Shown here: positions 29,848-38,659 of the stretch, in pieces
How the letters are laid out: the number at the start of each line of letters is the position of its first letter
How positions within the stretch are numbered: position 1 is the stretch's first letter
Assembly: GCA_016710135.1 (NCBI GenBank)
Contig: JADJLM010000001.1
Coordinates: 620,001-684,000 of the forward strand
DNA length: 64,000 nt
Source of the DNA: Nitrosomonas sp.
GTDB taxonomy: Bacteria > Pseudomonadota > Gammaproteobacteria > Burkholderiales > Nitrosomonadaceae
Reading direction: 5' to 3'
Program-made: the position numbers and the translations under genes
The notes under the pieces: generated by a model
Seen by the model: the letters and a program-made list of their open reading frames with translations, nothing else
The model's database searches: none
What the model was told of the DNA's origin: nothing

Positions 29848-29998
29848 TAAAGCAGATTATCGCAATGGATAATCGATTAATCTGAGGATCAAAAAAACCT
29901 GAAGCCACTGAATCGATTGCTGTATTCAGCTCAAGTTAGCCTAAGGCTGTGATAAACTAGTCTTTCTATCTGAGATCTTGAGAGGAAATAGCTGTAGC

Positions 29999-30566
29999 AT
30001 GCTGTTGATGATTGATAATTATGATTCATTTACTTATAACCTCGTGCAATATTTTGGTGAGCTTGGTGAAGCTGTCGAGGTATTTAGAAATGATGAAATC
30101 ACGCTAGAACGAATTAAAGCGCTTAACGCGCAACGAATTGTTATTTCACCTGGGCCTTGTACGCCTAATGAAGCGGGCGTGTCCTTATCGCTGTTGAAAG
30201 AATACGGTGGTCAGGTTCCTACGTTAGGGGGTGTGTTTAGGGCACCAGAGCATTGGGCAAGCATTCGGTGGAAAAATTGTGCACGCCAAGCAGATCATGC
30301 ATGGAAAAACGTCACCGATATACCATCACAATATGGGTGTATTTCAAGGTCTCCCCAATCCATTTACTGCGACCCGCTATCATTCCCTGGTGATTGAGCG
30401 GGAAAGTCTCCCGGATTGCTTGGAAATAACAGCTTGGACCGAAGATGGTGAAATAATGGGAGTTCGCCATAAATCACTGTCCATTGAAGGGGTGCAATTT
30501 CATCCTGAATCGATACTCAGTGAACATGGACATCAACTCCTCAGAAACTTTCTGGCCAGTCGCTAA
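29999..30566 (+). pseudogene. trpG: Anthranilate synthase glutamine amidotransferase subunit, one frame break
   Basis: The ATG at 29999 follows GAGAGGAAAT and opens LLMIDNYDSFTYNLVQYF. The nucleophile motif GVCLGHQSIG and the catalytic His-Glu in VQFHPES are present. One extra G in the run at 30227-30231 shifts the frame just before the nucleophile; with four Gs the protein reads through at normal length (about 189). TrpG feeds ammonia to TrpE, or PabB if amphibolic; no trpE is adjacent. It heads trpGDC. Confidence 0.92.
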
Positions 30567-30596
30567 GCTTAGCTAAATTTTCGAAACTTTTATGAT

Positions 30597-31622
30597 ATGA
30601 GTCCCCAGGAGATATTAACTCGAATTATCCAACATCAGGATGTTCCGCATGATGATATGCTGATCTTGATGCGTCAAATTATGCAAGGGGAGCTATCACC
30701 GGTTCTAATCGCTGCGATCATTACAGGATTACGCGTCAAGCGGGAATCAATCGATGAAATTGCGGCAGCAGCGCAAGTAATGCGTGAATTTGCGACGAGT
30801 GTGGAAGTATCGGATACGGATCACTTGATCGATACTTGTGGTACTGGCGGTGATACGTCGCATACTTTCAATGTATCGACTGCATCGGTGTTTGTCGCAG
30901 CGGCGGCGGGTGCAAACGTCGCGAAGCATGGCGGGCGTTCAGTATCGAGTAAATCGGGGAGTGCGGATGTGCTCGAAGCACTTGGTGTTGATTTGAATCA
31001 AACACCCCAACAAATTGCACAATCGATTGCCGACATTGGCGTTGGGTTTATGTTTGCGCCTAATTTTCATAGTGCGATGAAACATGCTGCGCCCGTTCGG
31101 CGCGAGTTAGGGGTGAGAACCTTGTTCAATATATTGGGTCCACTCACCAATCCTGCCGGTGCCAAAAATCAGCTATTAGGTGTCTTTGATGCAAAATTAG
31201 TGAATCTATTAGTTAGTGTGCTCCATCGACTGGGAAGTCGACATGTGATGGTCGTGCATGGGTTTGACGGATTAGATGAAATTACGATTACCGGTAAAAC
31301 CTTGATAGGCGAACTAAAACAAGGTGAGCGCGTAGAGTACACGATTCAACCGGAAGATTTCGGAATGCGTAGTGTGCCGATTGAGACCATCCGAGTTTCT
31401 GATTTAATCCAAGCCAAGGATATGTTGCTTGCTGTTCTCGAAAATGAGCCCGGTCCAGCAAGAGATATCGTTTCACTGAATGCGGGTGCAGCGATTTATA
31501 TTTCGGGAATCGCTTCTTCACTTTCTCAAGGAATTGCTGTTGCTCAAGAAACACTGGCAAGCGGTGCTGCCAAAGCAAAACTGCAAGCATTGGTAAACTA
31601 TTCCCACCGGGAAGCGCGCTAA
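30597..31622 (+). CDS. trpD: Anthranilate phosphoribosyltransferase
   Basis: The 341-residue protein has the PRPP-binding motif DTCGTGGDTSHTFNVST and the KHGGRSVSSKSGSADVLEALG and FAPNFHSAMKHAAPVRRELG segments that define the family. It adds the phosphoribosyl group to anthranilate in tryptophan synthesis. Length and frame are normal. It lies 30 bp after trpG and 14 bp before trpC. Confidence 0.96.
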   Translation: MSPQEILTRIIQHQDVPHDDMLILMRQIMQGELSPVLIAAIITGLRVKRESIDEIAAAAQVMREFATSVEVSDTDHLIDTCGTGGDTSHTFNVSTASVFVAAAAGANVAKHGGRSVSSKSGSADVLEALGVDLNQTPQQIAQSIADIGVGFMFAPNFHSAMKHAAPVRRELGVRTLFNILGPLTNPAGAKNQLLGVFDAKLVNLLVSVLHRLGSRHVMVVHGFDGLDEITITGKTLIGELKQGERVEYTIQPEDFGMRSVPIETIRVSDLIQAKDMLLAVLENEPGPARDIVSLNAGAAIYISGIASSLSQGIAVAQETLASGAAKAKLQALVNYSHREAR

Positions 31623-31636
31623 ATACTTCGTTATCT

Positions 31637-32533
31637 ATGTCTGATATTCTTAATAAAATTCTTGCCGTTAAAGCGCAAGAGGTTGCGGCTGCAAAAGCAA
31701 TAAAATCGTTATCCAGTATTCAAGTAGCGGCTGAGTCTTCTGAACAATCACGTGATTTTGTTGGGGCGATACGAGCAAAACTAAACCAGGATCAACCGGC
31801 TGTTATTGCCGAAATTAAGCAAGCGAGTCCGAGTAAAGGATTATTGCGGGGGCGAATAGTTTCTCATCAAGCGGCTACTGACCTAACGCTGGGTCGCACT
31901 CAGGATGTGGTTATCGAAGGATTTGAACCTGCTGATATTGCAGCCAGTTATGCGCAACATGGCGCAGCTTGCCTATCAGTTTTGACGGATCAGCAATTCT
32001 TTTTGGGCAGTGCTGATTATCTCAAGCAGGCCCGTGCAGCGTGTAATCTGCCAGTTTTGCGTAAAGATTTTATGATCGATGCCTATCAGATCTATGAAGC
32101 AAAAGCGATGGGTGCTGATTGCATTTTGTTGATCGTATCGGCTTTTTTGTTGTTCCCCTATCGTGATGAACTTGGAGTTACTGATCCATTAGAACGCATG
32201 CGCGCTCTGGAAAAACTTTCCCATTCGTTGGGTATGGCAGTTTTGGTGGAAGTGCATGATGCACACGAATTAACGCTGGCATTGCAGTTATCGACCCCTC
32301 TAATTGGTATCAATAACCGCAATTTGCGGACGTTTGAAACGCGTCTCGATACTACGTTGCAATTACTGGATCGTATTCCTCCAGAGCGCATCGTGATTAC
32401 AGAGAGTGGCATAAAAGCAATCAACGATGTGCAATTAATGCGCTCACATCAAGTGCATACGTTTCTCGTCGGAGAAACGTTTATGCGTGCCGATGATCCG
32501 GGTGTTGCAATGCAGCAGCTCTTTTTTGCTTGA
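31637..32533 (+). CDS. trpC: Indole-3-glycerol phosphate synthase with two loop insertions
   Basis: The catalytic residues are visible in AEIKQASPSKG, VLRKDF, LVEVHD, INNRNL and ITESG. At 298 residues it is longer than the usual 260-270. Two in-frame insertions explain this: about 24 residues at 72-95 (after SPSKGLLR, before FEPADIAASY), and about 15 residues near 170-186 (FLLFPYRDELGVTDP) before RALEKLSHSLGMAVL. Both are in loops, and the barrel core is intact. It closes the tryptophan ring system from CdRP. It is the last gene of trpGDC. Confidence 0.93.
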   Translation: MSDILNKILAVKAQEVAAAKAIKSLSSIQVAAESSEQSRDFVGAIRAKLNQDQPAVIAEIKQASPSKGLLRGRIVSHQAATDLTLGRTQDVVIEGFEPADIAASYAQHGAACLSVLTDQQFFLGSADYLKQARAACNLPVLRKDFMIDAYQIYEAKAMGADCILLIVSAFLLFPYRDELGVTDPLERMRALEKLSHSLGMAVLVEVHDAHELTLALQLSTPLIGINNRNLRTFETRLDTTLQLLDRIPPERIVITESGIKAINDVQLMRSHQVHTFLVGETFMRADDPGVAMQQLFFA

Positions 32534-32546
32534 GGGATACGCTAAG

Positions 32547-33569
32547 TTAGTAATTTTCGTATTGCAATCTCCCTTCGCGGCGAATCAATTCATCAATCGT
32601 GAGGCCAATTGCCGATTTTCCATTGAAGATGGTACCCACTCGCTTACTATTGAAGTGCTCTAACATGGTTTTATAAGCCCTTGGTGGCAGCGGGAAGAAT
32701 TTAACTTCTTTGACAAGTAGCAACGCGTTTTTCAGGTAGAAATCAACAAATTCTTTAACTTCAGGCTTATCCGCCGATTTGATATTTACATAAATAAAAA
32801 CAGGACGTGATAACGGTTGGTAGCTTCCATCTTCGACTGTATCGGCGGAAGGAAGAATCGCTCCTTTACCATTGTTGATTGCCACCGCAGTGACTCGATT
32901 TTGGTTTTCAATGTAGTAACCAACGCCAAAGAAACCAATTGCATTTTTGTTGCTAGCGACGCCATCGACCAAATAGTTATCATTTTCTGACTGGGTAAAA
33001 TCCTTTCGAATGGATTTAGCTTGTCCGACAATCGCTTCCGTAAAATAATCGAAAGTTCCTGAATCCTCATCAGCGCCGTAGAGAATAAAAGGTTCATTAG
33101 GCCATGCTGGGTTAATCTGATTCCATTGAGTGATTTGACCTTGCGCGGCGGGTTCCCACATTTTCTTGAGCTCGATCGCTGTCATTTGAGTACTCCAGTT
33201 ATTAGCGGGATTGATCGCAACGGTCAAGGCATCATAAGCAATCGGGATTTCTATATATTGAATACCTGAGTTTCTGCATTGCTGAATCTCATCGCGGAGT
33301 ATCGGTCGAGAAGCATTAACGATGTCGATCTCGCCACGGCAGAATTTTTTGAAACCGCCTCCACTGCCTGAGATATCAACGATTGTCGCTACCGTATTAT
33401 TTTTTGTGATCTGAAATTGATCAGCAACGATTTTAGTGATGGGATAAACCGTACTTGACCCATCGATCTTGATGGTCGGTTGTGCATGAGCTACTGTCGC
33501 TAGATAATTGCAAACAAACAATAAAACCGTAAAGCTAAGGTATTTAAGATAATGCGGGAACTGCAACAT
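32547..33569 (-). CDS. PstS-like phosphate-binding periplasmic protein
   Basis: From MLQFPHY (33569), which has a strong ribosome site (GGAGGATAAA) and a signal peptide ending VAHA, the protein is 340 residues. It carries the phosphate-binding segments IDGSSTVYPI and SGSGGGFKKFCRGEIDIVNASRPI and later GADEDSGTFDYFTEAI. An ATG 20 codons upstream has no better context. No pstC, pstA, pstB or phoU is adjacent. It follows an OprP-type porin on the same strand, suggesting a phosphate-uptake pair. Confidence 0.85.
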   Translation of the reverse strand: MLQFPHYLKYLSFTVLLFVCNYLATVAHAQPTIKIDGSSTVYPITKIVADQFQITKNNTVATIVDISGSGGGFKKFCRGEIDIVNASRPILRDEIQQCRNSGIQYIEIPIAYDALTVAINPANNWSTQMTAIELKKMWEPAAQGQITQWNQINPAWPNEPFILYGADEDSGTFDYFTEAIVGQAKSIRKDFTQSENDNYLVDGVASNKNAIGFFGVGYYIENQNRVTAVAINNGKGAILPSADTVEDGSYQPLSRPVFIYVNIKSADKPEVKEFVDFYLKNALLLVKEVKFFPLPPRAYKTMLEHFNSKRVGTIFNGKSAIGLTIDELIRREGRLQYENY

Positions 33570-33650
33570 TTTATCCTCCAGTAGCGTAATTGCATTACTG
33601 CAACCCGCAGCAAGTGTATGATCCACCATAGTAATTAAACCATGTTTTTA

Positions 33651-33708
33651 GTTTCAAATCATTTGAAACATTATCCAGAATGCGGAGTGACCCAATTTCT
33701 GGATAATG
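33651..33708 (-). promoter_or_regulatory. Two tandem hairpins between the porin and pstS-like genes
   Basis: GTTTCAAAT/ATTTGAAAC (33651-33659/33661-33669) is a near-continuous palindrome. CATTATCCAGAA/TTCTGGATAATG (33669-33680/33697-33708) is a 12-bp stem with a 16-nt loop. They share one base. Neither is followed by a T-run on the minus strand, so processing, attenuation or a protein site is as likely as termination. Confidence 0.55.
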
Positions 33709-33740
33709 CGATAGCGTTACTTTAAGTTAAGGTTAATTTC

Positions 33741-35498
33741 CTAGAAATCCACGGTAATTTGCGTGAGGAACGCACTTAAATCGCCATTATTCCAACCGTT
33801 AGTGCGGGCGCCTGCGCCACCCGAATAACCATTGGTATTAGTAATCGGTGTGCCAGCGGTATTGATATTGAATACATGAATAATGTTACTTTGGAATTTA
33901 ACATTTGAGTGTGGATACCAATTCAGCCCAAATCGGAACATATCCATTTCACCACCTTTGATCGCGCCAGAATTCATATCGATGTAGTCATAGCCGGCAG
34001 CAATTTCCCAAGCACCCAGACCTGAACCATCCCAATGGAAGGGTTTACGCGGTTTAAGTCGATTCGCTGCACCGTTTCGAACATGGTAGGATTTTGATTC
34101 GCCAGTCAAGAAATAACTGATAAATCCATAGTAACCCGTGAAGTGTTCGCCATCGTATCCCACCCCATTGATGTTGGTTCGTAAATACTCAGCCTGAGCC
34201 GAGAAAGGTCCATAAACAAACCAGCCTTCAGCACCGTAACGATCGTAGCTCGTGACTTGGCGGCGATTAGGATCATTTAATGCCCCCGTGCTTAAGTTAC
34301 CGGTGTTGAGAACATTAGTGCGATCGACGTTAGTGCCGGGGAAAGCAAAAAACGACATGCCACCACCACCGCCGATTTGACCTTCACCGACCATGGTGCC
34401 ATCTGCGCGGTATTGGGTGTTGACATCGGTGTGACCCGCTGAAACACCGACATGCATGAATTTCGTGTCGTCTTCCATCCAAGGCCTTCCGGAAACGCGC
34501 CCGATCCCTTGCCAACCGGTGTCACCAGAACCGTTATTTCGACTCTGGTTACCATTGGCATTGACCGAGGTCGCAGCAGATGACCATGAACCAATCGGTT
34601 CAGTTTGGAAAGCAATACCAGTCTGCCAGCGTTGTACCGCATAGTTTGCGCCTATACCCGTTTTATAAGTATTGGGGTTATCGACAAAGGCGTTGACTGA
34701 CATATGCCGTTCGATGAAAGTGAGATAACGGTTGCTTGCTGCTTCTTCCAAACTAAACGGTTCTTTGAACGAGCCCAGTTTATAAGAAAGTGCATCGGTG
34801 TGGTTTAAGCGAACAAAAGCATCAGTAATCCCAGAACCAACTGTACCATTGCCACGACTGAAGTCATATTCAAACTTGTAGTCCCAAATTTTAAAGAAGG
34901 TACCTTCCGCGCCTAAACGGGCACGGCGAATATTCATGCCACTATTTAATTCGTTTGGTGTATTTGACCCAAAAGCCGAGTCAGGATCATTGATGAAATT
35001 GTATTGAGAAGCAGGCTGTATTCGTCCATTGAGAGATACTGAGAAGTTACCGTCTTTGGTTGCCCAATGTAGACCTCTATCATCGAATGTACCATGGATC
35101 TTTTCTACTTCTTTCATACGCTCTTCGAGTACAGAAACTTGATTTTTAAGGTGTTCCTTCGCAGCTTTCTCCCGTATTCTGTCAAGACGATTACCCGTCG
35201 GCTTTAAGCTCGTATCGGTTTCCGAATCCGCATAAATCGGGACTAGTTCTGTTACATCTGTTTTTCTCGAAGTTTCTGTAGAAGCTTCTGAAGCACTCAC
35301 TTGATTCGTGGGTGCTTCAGTTTTTGCAGAGGAACTTCTGGATTTCTCGTAGGTTCCTAGATGAACCCTACCAGGACCAGGCTCAGCAAAAATTTGCTTG
35401 GTTTTAGTATCAACATATAAATCGAGTGCGTAAAGATGAGTCGAAACACTAAAATTGAAGGTTGCGATTGCCAGAATAATGCTAATTCGTCTTTTCAT
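33741..35498 (-). CDS. Phosphate-selective porin, OprO/OprP family
   Basis: From MKRRIS (35498) the product is 585 residues with a signal peptide ending HLYA. A DUF4124-like start (LDLYVDTKTKQIFAEPGPG) and a short coiled coil (KEHLKNQVSVLEERMKEVEK) precede the barrel (NGRIQPASQYNF, RRARLGAEGTFF, YKFEYDFSRGNG, FKEPFSLEEAASNRYLTFIER), which ends in Phe (QITVDF). These strands are typical of the OprP family. A start 14 codons upstream is also open. It precedes the pstS-like gene, supporting a role in phosphate or polyphosphate uptake. Confidence 0.88.
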   Translation of the reverse strand: MKRRISIILAIATFNFSVSTHLYALDLYVDTKTKQIFAEPGPGRVHLGTYEKSRSSSAKTEAPTNQVSASEASTETSRKTDVTELVPIYADSETDTSLKPTGNRLDRIREKAAKEHLKNQVSVLEERMKEVEKIHGTFDDRGLHWATKDGNFSVSLNGRIQPASQYNFINDPDSAFGSNTPNELNSGMNIRRARLGAEGTFFKIWDYKFEYDFSRGNGTVGSGITDAFVRLNHTDALSYKLGSFKEPFSLEEAASNRYLTFIERHMSVNAFVDNPNTYKTGIGANYAVQRWQTGIAFQTEPIGSWSSAATSVNANGNQSRNNGSGDTGWQGIGRVSGRPWMEDDTKFMHVGVSAGHTDVNTQYRADGTMVGEGQIGGGGGMSFFAFPGTNVDRTNVLNTGNLSTGALNDPNRRQVTSYDRYGAEGWFVYGPFSAQAEYLRTNINGVGYDGEHFTGYYGFISYFLTGESKSYHVRNGAANRLKPRKPFHWDGSGLGAWEIAAGYDYIDMNSGAIKGGEMDMFRFGLNWYPHSNVKFQSNIIHVFNINTAGTPITNTNGYSGGAGARTNGWNNGDLSAFLTQITVDF

Positions 35499-35662
35499 GG
35501 GTTTATTCCAGGATAGAAAATAAAGATAAAAGTCTGGCAACCTTTATAAGCCAAGAATGTTACAAAATTATTACGGTCATAAAATATTCATAATTAACAA
35601 CCGCAACTGATTGATTTAAAGATAGAAGAATTTATGATTTTGCTTTAGGTTGGAATTGGAGT

Positions 35663-36901
35663 ATGAGAAAAATTAAAGAAATGTTGTACGAAGTAATTGC
35701 TGAGAAAAACCATCACTTAGTAAAGTCTTGGACGAAAGGGGTGATATTTGATGAAAACGCCAAGAAGCAAGTGCTGAATATTGCATCGATGCCTTTCATT
35801 CACAAGCATATTGCGATTATGCCTGACGTACATTTAGGCAAAGGCGCCACGATTGGCAGTGTCATTCCTACGGTAGGGGTGGTTATACCGGCCGCAGTGG
35901 GGGTTGACCTGGGCTGTGGCATGATGGCAGTTAAAACCTCATTAAATGCGAGCGATTTACCAGATACGCTGAGTAATCTGCGTCATGAAATTGAGAAGCA
36001 AGTACCGCACGGACGTTCCAAACATATTAAAAAGGGGAGAGATAAAGGAAGTTGGGGTGAATTGCCCGAAGACGTCATTCAAGCCTGGATACCCTTACAG
36101 AATAGATTTAATCGCTTGTGTATTCAGCATCCTTGGCTCGAAAATACTAATCACAGAAATCATTTGGGTACTTTGGGTACAGGCAATCATTTCATCGAAT
36201 TATGCTTGGATGAAACTAATCAGGCTTGGGTCATGCTGCACAGTGGTTCACGCGGTGTAGGTAACAGGATTGGCACTGAGTTTATCGAAAAAGCAAAAAA
36301 AGATATGGAGCGATGGCTCATACATTTGCCTGATAAAGACTTGGCTTATATACCGGAGGGTAGTGCGCATTTTGATGACTATATTAACGCAGTTTCGTGG
36401 GCACAAGATTTTGCGCGTATTAATCGAGCCGTGATGATGCAGCGAACTTTAGCGGCGATGCTGAAAATTTTGGCCAAACCTTTTACTGCTGAGTTGGAAG
36501 CCGTTAACTGCCATCACAATTACATCAGCCGTGAGCATCACTTTGGCCGAGATGGGTGGGTCACCCGCAAAGGCGCTGTTTCCGCTAAATTGGGTGGGAT
36601 GGGGATAATTCCCGGTAGTATGGGTGCAAAGTCTTTTATCGTACGTGGTCTTGGTAACACCGAGAGTTTTTGTAGCTGTAGCCATGGTGCAGGGCGCGTG
36701 ATGTCGCGCGGAGAAGCAAAACGGCGTGTTTCACTGGACGACCATGTGCAAGCAACGGCCGGTGTGGAATGCCGTAAGGATGAAAGCGTGATCGATGAAA
36801 CCCCAAGTGCCTATAAAGATATTGAAAAAGTCATGGCAGCCCAAGCCGATTTGGTCGAGATCGTGCACACGCTTAAACAGGTTTTATGCGTTAAGGGGTA
36901 A
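35663..36901 (+). CDS. rtcB: RtcB-family RNA ligase
   Basis: The 412-residue protein has the RtcB metal and GMP-site motifs: MPDVHLGKGATIG, GVDLGCGMMAV, GTLGTGNHFIEL, LHSGSRGVGN, CHHNYISREHHFG and CSHGAGRVMSR, the last with the histidine that takes GMP. RtcB joins 3'-phosphate or 2',3'-cyclic phosphate ends to 5'-OH ends and repairs cleaved RNA. There is no rtcA or rtcR next to it. Length matches the shorter RtcB group. Confidence 0.94.
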   Translation: MRKIKEMLYEVIAEKNHHLVKSWTKGVIFDENAKKQVLNIASMPFIHKHIAIMPDVHLGKGATIGSVIPTVGVVIPAAVGVDLGCGMMAVKTSLNASDLPDTLSNLRHEIEKQVPHGRSKHIKKGRDKGSWGELPEDVIQAWIPLQNRFNRLCIQHPWLENTNHRNHLGTLGTGNHFIELCLDETNQAWVMLHSGSRGVGNRIGTEFIEKAKKDMERWLIHLPDKDLAYIPEGSAHFDDYINAVSWAQDFARINRAVMMQRTLAAMLKILAKPFTAELEAVNCHHNYISREHHFGRDGWVTRKGAVSAKLGGMGIIPGSMGAKSFIVRGLGNTESFCSCSHGAGRVMSRGEAKRRVSLDDHVQATAGVECRKDESVIDETPSAYKDIEKVMAAQADLVEIVHTLKQVLCVKG

Positions 36902-36931
36902 CTGATTGGATATATCAAAAGACAAGGAAGA

Positions 36932-37498
36932 TCAAATCTTAGGCAGCGTTACACCTTGTTGGAATTGGTATTTACCTTTACGATCTTTATACGATGTTTC
37001 GCAAACCTCGTCTGATTCAAAGAAAATAACTTGAGCGACTCCCTCGTTTGCATAAATTTTGGCGGGGAGGGGAGTGGTATTGGAAAATTCGAGCGTTACA
37101 TAGCCTTCCCATTCGGGTTCAAACGGTGTGACGTTGACGATGATGCCACAACGCGCATAAGTCGATTTCCCGAGGCAAATGGTCAGCACGCTGCGAGGGA
37201 TACGGAAATACTCGACAGTACGAGCTAGGGCAAACGAGTTCGGGGGGATGATGCAGACATCGCTTTTTACATCCACGAAAGAGTTGGAGTCGAATTGTTT
37301 GGGATCCACAATCGTGGAATTTAAATTGGTGAATAGCTTGAATTCATCGGAGCATCGGATATCGTAGCCATAGCTCGATGTTCCATAAGAGACGATATTC
37401 TGACCTTGTTTTTGTTTAACTTGACCTGGCTCAAATGGTTCGATCATTCCGTGTTCCATTGCCATTTTGCGAATCCATTTGTCCGATTTGATCGCCAT
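36932..37498 (-). CDS. dcd: dCTP deaminase
   Basis: The 188-residue protein has the Dcd motifs SYGTSSYGYDIRCSDEF, CIIPPNSFALARTVEY, GKSTYARCG and VTPFEPEWEGYVTLEFSN, with the catalytic Glu in the last. It deaminates dCTP to dUTP for dTTP synthesis. It starts 6 bp after the mrp stop, so mrp-dcd is an operon, divergent from metG as in many Proteobacteria. Confidence 0.96.
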   Translation of the reverse strand: MAIKSDKWIRKMAMEHGMIEPFEPGQVKQKQGQNIVSYGTSSYGYDIRCSDEFKLFTNLNSTIVDPKQFDSNSFVDVKSDVCIIPPNSFALARTVEYFRIPRSVLTICLGKSTYARCGIIVNVTPFEPEWEGYVTLEFSNTTPLPAKIYANEGVAQVIFFESDEVCETSYKDRKGKYQFQQGVTLPKI

Positions 37499-37504
37499 AG
37501 TAAA

Positions 37505-38538
37505 TTAGTTATCTTCCATGATGATTTGTGTAAATACGTCAGAATAATCTTTGGCAAGGTTCGCAATTTTAGCAGCGACACGACGGGCAATCATACGATA
37601 CGTATCCGCAATCGCACCATTGGGTTCTGCAATAATACTTGGCCTTCCTGAGTCTGAATATTCGCGAATTCTGATGTCGAGGGGCAGCGCACCGAGAAGC
37701 TCGACGTTATAATCAGCGCACATCTTTTCACCGCCTCCCGCACCGAAAATATGTTCCGTATGTCCGCACTTTGAACAGATATGCATACTCATATTCTCGA
37801 CAATTCCCAGAATGGGAACGCCCACTTTTTCAAACATCTTCAAGCCTTTGCGGGCATCAAGTAATGCGATATCCTGTGGCGTGGTAACGATGACGGCCCC
37901 TGTGACTGGCACGCGTTGCGCTAGAGTGAGTTGAATATCTCCCGTTCCGGGTGGTAAATCAATGACTAAATAGTCTAAATCATGCCAGCGCGTATCGTTG
38001 AGTAGTTGCTGCAAAGCTTGCGTAACCATCGGTCCGCGCCAGACCATCGGAGTTTCAGCATCGATTAATAAACCGATCGACATCGCTTGAATGCCATGCG
38101 CCATCATGGGTTCAATGGTTTTTCCATCCGGAGATTCGGGATGACCAGTGAGACCCAACATTTGCGGTTGGGATGGGCCATAAATGTCTGCATCGAGAAT
38201 GCCAACATTGGCGCCTTCGGCAGCGAGTGCCAGTGCAAGATTAACGGCCGTTGCTGATTTCCCAACACCGCCCTTGCCTGAAGCAACCGCGATGATATTC
38301 TTAACGTGTTTACCGTAACTGTATTGACGCCAGCAATCGATTTCAACGCTGCGCTGATTTGCTCACGAATCGATTCCAGCATGGTTTTGGCAGGGTACCC
38401 CAGTGCAATGTCGAGTGAAACGTGGTTATCAACGATCTTAATGTTTTCTACCGCCTTACTGCTGACATAATCTTTACCAGTAGTCTGATCAATGACTGTT
38501 TTCAGGGTTTCCTCAATGTGTTGTTCGGTTAGTGCCAC
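37505..38538 (-). pseudogene. mrp: Iron-sulfur cluster carrier Mrp/ApbC, one frame break
   Basis: The N-terminal DUF59-like domain (EQHIEETLKTVIDQTTGKDYV) reads from a GTG at 38538 that has AAAGGAGCACC before it. A missing base near 38305 shifts the frame just before the deviant Walker A SGKGGVGKSATAVN. The ATPase then runs through GILDADIYGPSQPQM, VIDLPPGTGDIQLT and the CSKCGH cysteine pair that holds the [4Fe-4S] cluster, to 37505. The joined length of about 345-360 is normal. It is divergent from metG. Confidence 0.92.
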
Positions 38539-38659
38539 ACGGTGCTCCTTTTGCATAAATCATTAAAATGAAAGATTTCGATGTTAACAAATATCGAGGG
38601 TAACTATCCAGTTTGTTACAATTTACGTTTATAAACAATATAACAAAGATAGTCTATCA

